Part shown: positions 41,572 through 49,230 of the stretch, piece after piece
How positions within the stretch are numbered: position 1 is the first letter of the stretch
How the letters are laid out: every line of letters begins with the position of its first letter
NCBI GenBank assembly: GCA_013822725.1
Contig: PNKX01000001.1
Coordinates: 1-64,000 of the forward strand
Length of the DNA: 64,000 nucleotides
From: Pirellula sp.
Lineage (GTDB): Bacteria; Planctomycetota; Planctomycetia; Pirellulales; Lacipirellulaceae
Direction of reading: 5' to 3'
Position numbers and translations under genes: made by a program
Notes under the pieces: model-generated
What the model was told of the DNA's origin: nothing
What the model saw: only the letters and a program-made list of their open reading frames with translations
Database searches by the model: none

Positions 41572-42240
41572 CTACCGCAGCGGAAACAGCGGCACATCCG
41601 CAATGTTGTCGGCAATTACCTTCCGAATCGCCGTCTCCTGATTCGCCAGCGTCCGCTCGACTGACGCCAACACCCGTCGGTCGGCAATGCCGTGGGCGAA
41701 CCAGGGCGCGTCGGTCAGAATTTCCTGCGTCAGCGACAGGTCAACCACCGTATTGCCTGTCTGCGGATCACGCGCGAATTTCGTCGTCATGTCGTACTTC
41801 TTCAGCCGCGCCGTCGGCTCCTTGAGATGAACCTCCGACACCAGCGAGTCGGGCGTGATGACCACGCGTTGATCGAGACTAATCTCATGCTCGCCGATGT
41901 ATTCGTCTTTAGTCAGCACCTTGAGCGTGCCATGCAGCTCCAACCTCCAATTCGGATCTTCGATGAGATCTCGCAGCGTCCCGCCGGGGTCACCGCCGAC
42001 TGTCTGCCAATCTTGGCTGACGAACGTGCTGCCCCCTCCCATGGTGACGATCTGCTTAGCGGCGTCGGTGCGTACCAGCACCTTGCGGACGCCGGTAAAA
42101 TTGTCGTCGATCTTGAACGACCGTGTGGCGCCCTGCGTCGTGGCGTACTCGCCGCGAAACACCAGCCCCCCGACGACGGCTAGCGCCGCTACGCCCAGGA
42201 TCGCGCCGACCGCCAATTTCGTATTCCGACTGATTGCCAT
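41572..42240 (-). CDS. membrane-anchored DUF4230-like protein
   Basis: A 222-residue protein with an N-terminal hydrophobic anchor (VGAILGVAALAVVGGLVF, residues 10-27). The outer part is beta-rich with VRKVLVRTDAAKQIVTMGGG, LHGTLKVLTKDEYIGEHEISLDQRVVITPDSLVSEVHLKEP, and a helical C-terminus with repeated alanines. The pattern resembles DUF4230, but I am not sure of that. The start ATG at 42240 has AGGTGCG as ribosome binding site. No enzymatic motif is seen. Confidence 0.6.
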   Translation of the reverse strand: MAISRNTKLAVGAILGVAALAVVGGLVFRGEYATTQGATRSFKIDDNFTGVRKVLVRTDAAKQIVTMGGGSTFVSQDWQTVGGDPGGTLRDLIEDPNWRLELHGTLKVLTKDEYIGEHEISLDQRVVITPDSLVSEVHLKEPTARLKKYDMTTKFARDPQTGNTVVDLSLTQEILTDAPWFAHGIADRRVLASVERTLANQETAIRKVIADNIADVPLFPLR

Positions 42241-42339
42241 CGCACCTGATCCTTCCATTCGGCGCGAGCGAAAGATTCGCGCCATCCCCAACTATAGGTC
42301 ACGTCCCGGCCCACGCAGCCAAGCTCTCCGCTCCGCGAT

Positions 42340-42468
42340 TAGCCGGACCGCCACGCGGTCCGGGGGCTCCGCCAAACAGCATCGACGATCGCTCGTCGCC
42401 GCCGCCCGGACCGCGTGGCGGTCCGGCTACTGCCTACTGCCTACTGCTCACTGCCCACTAAAAACGCT
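42340..42468. repeat. family p palindrome and ACTGCCTACTG repeat
   Basis: Arms ccggaccgccacgcggtccg (42342 onward) and cggaccgcgtggcggtccgg (42407-42426), then tandem CTACTGC copies (42428-42460). Confidence 0.85.
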
Positions 42469-42596
42469 AGCACCCGCCCCTGCCAGCGAGGTTTGTCGTT
42501 TGCCCACCAGCGACTATAACAATGTCCCGCCGCGCGCTGGATGCCGCGCACTCGACCCGCAGGGCCCTCGCGCCCAAACGCCAAGGATGGCACGCT

Positions 42597-45500
42597 ATGG
42601 TTCGCATTGCCCGCACGCTTGTCGTTTTCGCGACGCTCGCCTCGACGTTCCTGTCGGCGCCATGCGCGTGGTCTCAACCGAGCGCCGCGCCCACCGCTGC
42701 AGCGAAGCTGACGACTCCTCCGCCAACGAAGGGCGTCACTGCCCCGACGGTTGCGCCCCCAGCACCAACGGCAGCGGCAGCGGCTCCCGTATCGGCAACG
42801 CCTCCTGCTGCTACCCCGGCGGCAACGACGCCTCCCGCCGCGCCCGCCGCAACGGCAGAGCCGCCAGCCGCCGATGCCGCCATTGCCTCGCCTGTCGACG
42901 CTCCGGCCGACGCCAGCGACGAAGAAAAGAAAGCCCCCGAAGATCAGCTCCTCACGCTCGATCCCAAAACCAAGGAAGACCTTGAGCAACGCCTCAAGTC
43001 GCTCGACGCCGCCGGCCTCAGCGAAGACGAGAAGGCCAAGGCGGTCGCCTACTATCAGCAAGCGATCGAGTCGTTCGACGTCGCCCTGCAGCAAGTCGCC
43101 GCCGCCCAGGGCTACCAGCAGCAACTCGACGCCCTCCCCGTCGAAACGGAAAGCTACGCCGCACGACTCGCCAAATCGCTTCCTCCGTACGAAGACGTCT
43201 CCGGCGAGCCATTGGCCAAGGTAGAGGGTCGAGCGACGACGACGGAAACGGCGCTCGGCAAGTATCGCGTCGATCTCGCGGCCATGATCGCCGAACCAAA
43301 ACGTCGCGCCCAGCGCATGTCGGAACTCCCGAAGCAAATCGCCGACACGCAGCAACGCCTCAAGCAGGTCGACGGCGAGATCGAATCGCTCGGCGGCGAA
43401 GAGGTGAGCGACATCGTCACCATCTCTCGTCGCGCCGCGCTGACGCAAGCCAAAGCGTCGCTCGTCGCCACCGGCCAAGCCCTCAATCGCGAGCAGCGAC
43501 TTTATCAAGACGGCGCCCAGCTGATCAAACTCCGTCGCGACTATTTCGCCCGCTACGTTCCCCACAAGGAAAAGCGGCTCGCGATGCTCACCGAAGAGAT
43601 CAACCGCCGTCGCGAAGAAGAAGCCGCGAGCCAAGCCGCCGTCGCCGTCGCCGTCGCCGAAGCCGCCACCGCCAAGGCCCGCCCGCAGGCGATCAGCACG
43701 CTCGCCACCGAGAACAAGGAACTGGCCGAGCTGCGGACCAAAGTCGTCGCCGACATGAACGCCGCCAGCAAGCAGGCGAAGAGCGTCGAGTCCGAACTTC
43801 GCGCCCTCGAAACCCAATTCAACAAAGCGGAAGAACAAGACAAAGTCGACGAGCTCTCGGCAGTCAACGGCCAGCTGCTCCGCGAGCAACAATCGAAGCT
43901 ACCGAGCCTGCGGGCCCTGCGACGCAACAGCGCCCAGCGTGAAGCAGAGCGTGCGACCGTGCTGCTGCAAATCTACGATCTCAGCGATCAACAGTCGGAA
44001 CTGGCCAACGTCAACGAGCTAGCCGACCAGCTGGCCGCGCAATCGGGTGATCTGAGCGACGAAACGCGCGCCGAGATTCGGAAGCTGCTCGAAGCAAAAC
44101 GCGACATTCTCAACCAACTCGTCAACAACTACACCGACTATTCGACTAACTTGGCGACGCTCCACAGTAGCGAATCGCAGCTGATCGCCATGACCGAGCG
44201 CTACTCCGCGTTCATTGCCGAGCGGGTCTTGTGGATTCGAAGCGGCGCGCCGCTGTCGCAGGCTGATTTCGCTCCAATGATCGACGCCGCCCGCTGGAGC
44301 CTCGCCCCTGCGAGGTGGAACGACGCTGGCCACGCCGTCACTCAGTCCGCTAACCAAAAGCCGGGCCAATTCGCGCTCTTCATCCTCGGCATCGTCGTTC
44401 TCCTCGTCGCGCAGCGTCCCGCACGGCGTCGCCTGCGCGAACTCGGCGAAGAAGCCGCGAAGCGCAGCTGCGTCCGCCTCCGCCCCACGTTCGACGCCCT
44501 CTGTCTTACGATCGTGCTCGCCCTCCCCTGGCCGACGCTGCTGGCCTTCCTCGGCTGGACGATGGATAGCCTCAACTCGTCAGAGTTCGTCCGCTCGCTT
44601 AGCGTGGCCACCCGCTTCACCGCCGTCTGCCTGCTGTTGATCGAACTAACCCGTCACCTCTGCCGCCGCGGCGGACTGGCCGACGCCCACTTCGATTGGT
44701 CGGAGACCTGCCTGCACCACCTCCGCCGACGGATGCAATGGCTCGCGATCCTCGGCCTGCCGCTCGTACTCTGGCTGGTGGGACTCGAGACGCAACAACA
44801 AGAGCCGACGACGACGTCCTCCCACTGGAGCCCGTCGCTCGGCCGCGCGCTCTTCATCGTCGTGATGCTGCTGCTCGCGAAATTCCTCCACCGCAACTTG
44901 CTGGCCAAGAACTCCCCCTTCCGCCAGATCGTCCTCATCGGCGGCGGATGGTTGAAGCCGCTGCAAATCACTTGGCGACCCGCCGTCACGGCCCTGCCGG
45001 CGATTCTCGCCGTGCTGGCCGCCGTCGGTTACTACTACACCGCCCAGCAGTCGGCCCTCCGCATTCTGCAAACCGTGGCGATGATGCTCGCCGTACTCAC
45101 GCTCGGCGGCATCACGCGCCGTTGGTTGCTGGTGAACCGTCGCCGCCTCGCGCGCGAACAAGCCAAGCAGCGCCGGGCTCAGATCCTGGCCGCCGTCGAA
45201 ACCGACTCCGCCGCGCCGCCGACGCCTGAGCTTGCCGACGATACTGTCGATCTCGCCGCCCTCAGCGAGCAAACGCAAACGCTCGTCCGCACGTTCCTTG
45301 GCTTCACCACGGCCGTAGGGCTTGTCCTCATCTGGGGCGCCATCCTCCCGGCCCTCGCCTATCCCGCGGGACACAACCTCCCCGGCGCCAAAGAACTGAC
45401 CTGGGGCCATCTCGCGTCGTTTCTCATCGCGCTAACCGTGACCTACGTTTCGGTCCGCGACATCCCCGCCTTGCTCGAACTGGTGATCTTGCAACATTTG

Positions 45501-46268
45501 CCGCTCGATAGCGGCGCCCGCTACGCCTTCACGAGCATCTCGCGCTATCTCCTGACCGCGCTGGGCTTGATCATCGCGTTCAAATGCCTCAACGGCGATT
45601 GGAGCAAAATCCAATGGCTGGTCGCCGCGATGTCCGTCGGTCTCGGCTTTGGTCTGCAAGAAATCTTCGCAAACTTCGTCTCCGGCATCATCTTGCTCTT
45701 CGAGCGTCCCATTCGCGTCGGCGACATCGTCACGCTCGGCGAGAAGAGCGGCGTCGTCAATCGCATCCGCATGCGCGCCACGACGATCATCGATTGGGAT
45801 CGCAAAGAATACATTGTTCCCAACAAAGATCTGGTGACCGGCCGCCTGCTGAACTGGACGCTGTCGGACCAAATGAATCGGATCGAGATTCTTCTCTACC
45901 TCTCGCACGGCGCCGACACCGATCAGGCGTGCGAACTGCTGCTGGAAGCGGCCCGCGAGCAACATCACATCCTCAGCGAGCCGGCGCCGAGCGCCGTCTT
46001 CGAGGGGATCACCGACGCCGGCCTCAAGCTCGCCCTCCGCTGCTTTTTGCCGACGCTGGAGCATCGCGGAGCGACGATTCATCAGCTTTACTCGACGATC
46101 GACCGGAAATTCCGCGCAAGCGGGATCGAAGTCTCGTCGCCGCCGCGCGAAATGCGAGTCCGCTTTTTGCGCGACCAGCACGGCAATCCGGTCGCGGCTC
46201 CACACGCAGCGTTCGGCGCAAGAACTGAGTCTGCAGGCAGCAAAGCCGGAAAACACAGCGCCGCTTAA
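42597..46268 (+). CDS. large MscS-family mechanosensitive channel (MscK-like)
   Basis: A 1223-residue inner-membrane channel of the MscK/KefA type. A signal peptide (residues 1-28) precedes an Ala/Pro-rich linker and a long periplasmic helical part with coiled coil (from about residue 110 to 560). About ten hydrophobic segments follow from about 590, and the MscS pore and beta domain at about residues 975-1160: ISRYLLTALGLIIAFKCL, GLGFGLQEIFANFVSGIILLFERPIRVGDIV and ATTIIDWDRKEYIVPN. It opens on membrane tension. ATG 42597 is chosen because the longer frame adds a non-coding N-terminus. A terminator follows at 46338. Confidence 0.92.
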   Translation: MVRIARTLVVFATLASTFLSAPCAWSQPSAAPTAAAKLTTPPPTKGVTAPTVAPPAPTAAAAAPVSATPPAATPAATTPPAAPAATAEPPAADAAIASPVDAPADASDEEKKAPEDQLLTLDPKTKEDLEQRLKSLDAAGLSEDEKAKAVAYYQQAIESFDVALQQVAAAQGYQQQLDALPVETESYAARLAKSLPPYEDVSGEPLAKVEGRATTTETALGKYRVDLAAMIAEPKRRAQRMSELPKQIADTQQRLKQVDGEIESLGGEEVSDIVTISRRAALTQAKASLVATGQALNREQRLYQDGAQLIKLRRDYFARYVPHKEKRLAMLTEEINRRREEEAASQAAVAVAVAEAATAKARPQAISTLATENKELAELRTKVVADMNAASKQAKSVESELRALETQFNKAEEQDKVDELSAVNGQLLREQQSKLPSLRALRRNSAQREAERATVLLQIYDLSDQQSELANVNELADQLAAQSGDLSDETRAEIRKLLEAKRDILNQLVNNYTDYSTNLATLHSSESQLIAMTERYSAFIAERVLWIRSGAPLSQADFAPMIDAARWSLAPARWNDAGHAVTQSANQKPGQFALFILGIVVLLVAQRPARRRLRELGEEAAKRSCVRLRPTFDALCLTIVLALPWPTLLAFLGWTMDSLNSSEFVRSLSVATRFTAVCLLLIELTRHLCRRGGLADAHFDWSETCLHHLRRRMQWLAILGLPLVLWLVGLETQQQEPTTTSSHWSPSLGRALFIVVMLLLAKFLHRNLLAKNSPFRQIVLIGGGWLKPLQITWRPAVTALPAILAVLAAVGYYYTAQQSALRILQTVAMMLAVLTLGGITRRWLLVNRRRLAREQAKQRRAQILAAVETDSAAPPTPELADDTVDLAALSEQTQTLVRTFLGFTTAVGLVLIWGAILPALAYPAGHNLPGAKELTWGHLASFLIALTVTYVSVRDIPALLELVILQHLPLDSGARYAFTSISRYLLTALGLIIAFKCLNGDWSKIQWLVAAMSVGLGFGLQEIFANFVSGIILLFERPIRVGDIVTLGEKSGVVNRIRMRATTIIDWDRKEYIVPNKDLVTGRLLNWTLSDQMNRIEILLYLSHGADTDQACELLLEAAREQHHILSEPAPSAVFEGITDAGLKLALRCFLPTLEHRGATIHQLYSTIDRKFRASGIEVSSPPREMRVRFLRDQHGNPVAAPHAAFGARTESAGSKAGKHSAA

Positions 46269-46337
46269 AGGCAAGGACCGCGTACTAAGTACTGAATACC
46301 TCGTACGACCTATTCCCCCGACACCGCCCGCCGGCAG

Positions 46338-46367
46338 AGCCTCGACCTAACTAGGTCGGGGCTTTTT
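46338..46367 (+). terminator. Rho-independent terminator after MscS-family gene
   Basis: agcctcgacct and aggtcggggct pair and are followed by five T (46362-46366). Confidence 0.8.
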
Positions 46368-46479
46368 CGTTGCATGCGGAACGCCGCCGCTTGCGATACA
46401 ATAGTCCCACCGGCGCCGCCCCCACGGTCGACGCCTACCTCTCATTCTCCTACGCTTCCATCCGACGAGGTCCGCCGAC

Positions 46480-47283
46480 ATGCAACGCCGCGATTTCCTC
46501 CAAGCCTCGCTCCAAACCTCCGCCGCCGCCTCCATCGCCGCTTGCGGCTTAGCGACATCTTCGTCCACCGCCCACGCCGCCGCGCCCGCCACGGCCGATC
46601 GTGAGCTCTACGAATGGCGGACCTACCGCTTGAAGGACAAGGCCCAGCAACCTGCCGTCCACGACTACCTGCAGTCGGCCGCCCTCCCCGCCTGGAAACG
46701 CCTCGGCCTTGGCCCCGTCGGCGCCTTCACCGAGATCGGCCCCGAGGCTAGCCCCTCGATCCACGTCCTCCTCGTCTATCCAAACCCCGCCGCGTTCGCC
46801 GCCGCCCGTGAAGCGTTGGAGGCCGACGCCGAATACGTGAAAGCCACGACCGAATACCGCACTGCCAAGCGCGAGTCGCCCGCCTACGATCGTATCGACA
46901 GCTCGCTGATGCTCGCCTTCAGCGCGGCGCCGAAGATCACCCCGCCAGCGCAGAAGCCGCGCGTCCTTGAGCTGCGCACCTACGAGAATCACAACGACGA
47001 CCGCGCCCAAGCTAAGGTCGCGATGTTCAACGACGGCGAGTGCGACATCTTCCCGAAATGCGGCTTCGAAAACGTCTTCTTCGGCGAAACGCTTATCGGC
47101 GACAACCAGCCGAACCTCACCTATATGCTCGCGGCGCCCGACATGGCGGCAAACGAAAAGGGCTGGAAAGCGTTCCTCGAATCCCCCGACTTCATCCGCA
47201 TGCGCGACGATCCGAAGTACGCCGACACGATGCCGACGATCACGAAGCTGTTCCTAGCGCCGACCGACTACTCACAGGTGTGA
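46480..47283 (+). CDS. NIPSNAP family protein with TAT-like signal
   Basis: A 267-residue exported protein. The N-terminus (MQRRDFLQASLQTSAAASIAACG) has a twin-arginine-like RRDFL motif. Two NIPSNAP-type domains follow: ELYEWRTYRLKDKAQQPAVHDYL near residue 43-65 and RVLELRTYENHNDDRAQAKVAMF near residue 163. The family is common in planctomycetes and of unknown function. The start at ATG 46480 fits the signal. Confidence 0.85.
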   Translation: MQRRDFLQASLQTSAAASIAACGLATSSSTAHAAAPATADRELYEWRTYRLKDKAQQPAVHDYLQSAALPAWKRLGLGPVGAFTEIGPEASPSIHVLLVYPNPAAFAAAREALEADAEYVKATTEYRTAKRESPAYDRIDSSLMLAFSAAPKITPPAQKPRVLELRTYENHNDDRAQAKVAMFNDGECDIFPKCGFENVFFGETLIGDNQPNLTYMLAAPDMAANEKGWKAFLESPDFIRMRDDPKYADTMPTITKLFLAPTDYSQV

Positions 47284-47299
47284 GCGAAGCTCGCGTCTG

Positions 47300-47392
47300 A
47301 CAGCCCCTGGCTCCGCCAGGGGGTCGGCCACGCTATCGGTACGCGTCGGCCCGCGTAGTGCTACCCCCGGGCGGAGCCCGGGGCTACGGCTT
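47300..47392. repeat. family g palindrome
   Basis: Arms agcccctggctccgccaggg (from 47303) and cccgggcggagcccggggct (ending 47386), with a loop that shares tatcggtacgcgtcgg with the other copies. It overlaps the methyltransferase stop region. Confidence 0.85.
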
Positions 47393-48205
47393 GTGCGCGA
47401 CAAACACCGCCCACAGCTCGCGACTCCACGGCACGTCGACGGGGCTAAACCCCGCCGCTCGCAGATAGCTGACTTGCGTTTCGAGCGTCTCCAAACAATC
47501 GTCGCCGCTCTTTCGCGGACTACCGAACTCCGCGATATTCCGCTTCTTCCACGCTGCGATCACCGTGCCGAACGATTCAGGAATCGCCCCGCTCGCGTGC
47601 GACGATTCCATGTGCCGGCCCCATTGTTCCAGCAGCGCGAGATACTCCGCATCGCCAGCGGGGCGGTGCTCATCGCCATTGATAAAGACGCCGCCGCTGG
47701 AGAGTGCGGCAAAGATCTTGGCGAACAGTTGCTGCTTCTCCGCCGGTTCCAGATGGTGAATCGCCGAGCTGCTGACCACGGCGTCTAAGGGGCCAACCGT
47801 CGCCGTCCACTCGTCTTGCAATCGATGCTTGACGAAAGACGCCCGCGCACCAAACCGCTCGAGCCGCTGCTGCGCCACTCCCAAGAACGGCTCCGACTGG
47901 TCCATCACCACCGCCGTCGCGAGGGGAAACTGCTCCAGCACGCGCTCGACCAAGCGCCCCGAACCGCCGCCAACGTCAACCAGCCGAAACGCCTGATCCA
48001 CGGCAAACGGCAACGCCGCCAGCACTCCCTCCTGTACGGCTACGTACTGCGGATGAATGACCGGCGCCGCGGCGTCGTAATCGGCGGCCGCCTGCGATTG
48101 ATTCCAGCGATAGTCGGTAGTGCTCATATGCGGAAAGAACTGTGTTTTCGATTCCAGGTTCGCCGCGGCTTCCCGCAGTGCGTCTTTCAGTGCACCTCCA
48201 TCCAC
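47384..48205 (-). CDS. class I SAM-dependent methyltransferase
   Basis: A 273-residue methyltransferase. The SAM-binding motif is VDVGGGSGRLVERVLEQFP near residue 78, with VVMDQSEPFL (motif II) and VVSSSAIHHLEPAEKQQLFAKIFAALSSGGVFINGD. The substrate is unknown. Start: ATG 48205 overlaps the upstream small protein gene by 19 bp. A second ATG at 48127 (MSTTDYRW) would give a shorter protein of 247 residues without overlap. Both are possible. Confidence 0.85.
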   Translation of the reverse strand: MDGGALKDALREAAANLESKTQFFPHMSTTDYRWNQSQAAADYDAAAPVIHPQYVAVQEGVLAALPFAVDQAFRLVDVGGGSGRLVERVLEQFPLATAVVMDQSEPFLGVAQQRLERFGARASFVKHRLQDEWTATVGPLDAVVSSSAIHHLEPAEKQQLFAKIFAALSSGGVFINGDEHRPAGDAEYLALLEQWGRHMESSHASGAIPESFGTVIAAWKKRNIAEFGSPRKSGDDCLETLETQVSYLRAAGFSPVDVPWSRELWAVFVAHKP

Positions 48206-48696
48206 ACAATCGTCACCTCCGGCAGCGCCGCCTGCAGCGTCGCCAAATCATCGCGATCGTAAAGCTCCACCCCATCGACCAACGGCGCCCCGCGTACCGA
48301 CGCATCGACCAGCACCTCCCGCAGCGCCGAATGCCGCCGCCAAGCCTCGATCACGCCATCCGGTTCGCCGCGCTGAAATGCCGCCGCATGCGGGACGATC
48401 TGCCGCCCCAGGACCTGCACCGACTCCACCGCCGTCAGTTCGCCCAATCGCTCGGCGGCCGCCTCAAAGTCTGCCGCGTCATCCAGCCAGAGATGCACCG
48501 CGCGCCGCCGAAAGCTAAGCCAACCGTTCGCCGCACCGCTCCAGCGAGCCATGACACCCCGAAAATCGTTCGCCGCTAGCGCCGCCTCATCCGCCCGCCG
48601 CGGCGCCGCTAGACGGTCGTAGCAGACGCGGGCCCCGCCGCCGGCAGCCGCCACAAGCGCCAAGACCGCTAACATCGTTCGTAGCCGAAAACGCAT
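48187..48696 (-). CDS. exported protein of unknown function
   Basis: A 169-residue protein with the RFRLRTMLAVLALVAAAGG N-terminus of the short planctomycete membrane family (one anchor or signal). The soluble part contains ANDFRGVMARWSGA and a beta-type ALREVLVDASVRGAPLVDGVELYDRDDLATLQAALPEVTIVW end. The repeated short strands suggest a domain of leucine-rich-repeat type. No family is recognised. It overlaps the methyltransferase start by 19 bp, so the two may be translated together. Confidence 0.6.
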   Translation of the reverse strand: MRFRLRTMLAVLALVAAAGGGARVCYDRLAAPRRADEAALAANDFRGVMARWSGAANGWLSFRRRAVHLWLDDAADFEAAAERLGELTAVESVQVLGRQIVPHAAAFQRGEPDGVIEAWRRHSALREVLVDASVRGAPLVDGVELYDRDDLATLQAALPEVTIVWMEVH

Positions 48697-48981
48697 CCTC
48701 GTTTCCTACTCCCGGCAAGCTTTCGGCAAATCGAACCACCTTCTGGCAGACTTGGCGGTCTGCGCATCTCAGGTAAGTCGCCTGCCTCCCCGTTACGCGG
48801 TTTTGTGAAACAGCCGCCTCAAATCAGCCGTCATCGTCAGCTTTCGCGCCAGTTTTCCGCAACTCTCAAGCGTATAATGGTTTACACGCCTTCACATTCC
48901 CTTCACACGACTGACCCCTCCGCTTCACACATGCCACAACCCATTGTGTGATAGCACCTTACGAAAACTACCAACTGTTGT

Positions 48982-49009
48982 TTGACGGCATCCTCCGAGG
49001 GTGTAAGAT
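48982..49009 (+). promoter_or_regulatory. sigma70-like promoter of nrdJ
   Basis: TTGACG at 48982-48987 and TAAGAT at 49004-49009 with a 16-bp spacer. The NrdR boxes lie just after the expected start site. Confidence 0.55.
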
Positions 49010-49023
49010 CGGGCCCTCACTTC

Positions 49024-49068
49024 CGCTGGATATGGTGTCCAATCGGGCATCGAACACCATATATAGTG
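49024..49068 (+). promoter_or_regulatory. tandem NrdR boxes
   Basis: Box 2 (49054-49068) is acaccatatatagtg, a close match to the NrdR consensus ACACWATATATWGTG. Box 1 (49024-49038) reads, in reverse complement, acaccatatccagcg. Spacing is 15 bp (30 bp centre to centre), the usual arrangement for NrdR repression of nrd genes. Confidence 0.75.
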
Positions 49069-49083
49069 GAATTTGCTGATCCT

Positions 49084-49104
49084 CCCCGGCCTTTTGCGGG
49101 GTTT
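49084..49104 (+). terminator. weak hairpin plus TTT in nrdJ leader
   Basis: CCCCG (49084-49088) and CGGGG (49097-49101) are followed by TTT. It could reduce read-through in the leader. The stem is only five pairs. Confidence 0.35.
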
Positions 49105-49168
49105 ATCATAGCAACTCCCCCAAATGTAGTACGAGTCGACCGGCGACGATGCCGATTGATTGCTGGGG

Positions 49169-49186
49169 TGTGTACTTCTGTACACA
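49169..49186. promoter_or_regulatory. palindromic operator candidate before nrdJ
   Basis: TGTGTAC at 49169-49175 and GTACACA at 49180-49186 form a perfect 7-bp palindrome with a 4-bp spacer, 45 bp before the nrdJ start. The binding factor is unknown. It resembles the GTGTACA pattern near the XRE gene at 8207. Confidence 0.4.
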
Positions 49187-49230
49187 ATGGTAGGATGCCC
49201 TTCTGACCGCTTTGAAACAGGAGGTTTGTT

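Larger units (their letters stand above)
48697..49230. other. nrdJ 5' region
   Basis: No gene is seen. The promoter, NrdR boxes, leader hairpin and palindromic site listed separately lie here. A second -10-like TATAAT (48873-48878) with no good -35 is also present. Confidence 0.6.

Noticed and set aside
42441..43892. 483-codon leftward ORF rich in Gly and Arg
   Set aside because: Antisense to the MscS-family gene's Ala/Pro-rich start region. No domain is seen.
48697..49230. Cobalamin riboswitch before the B12-dependent reductase
   Set aside because: I looked for the conserved B12-box-like segment and did not find one. A covariance-model search is needed for certainty.
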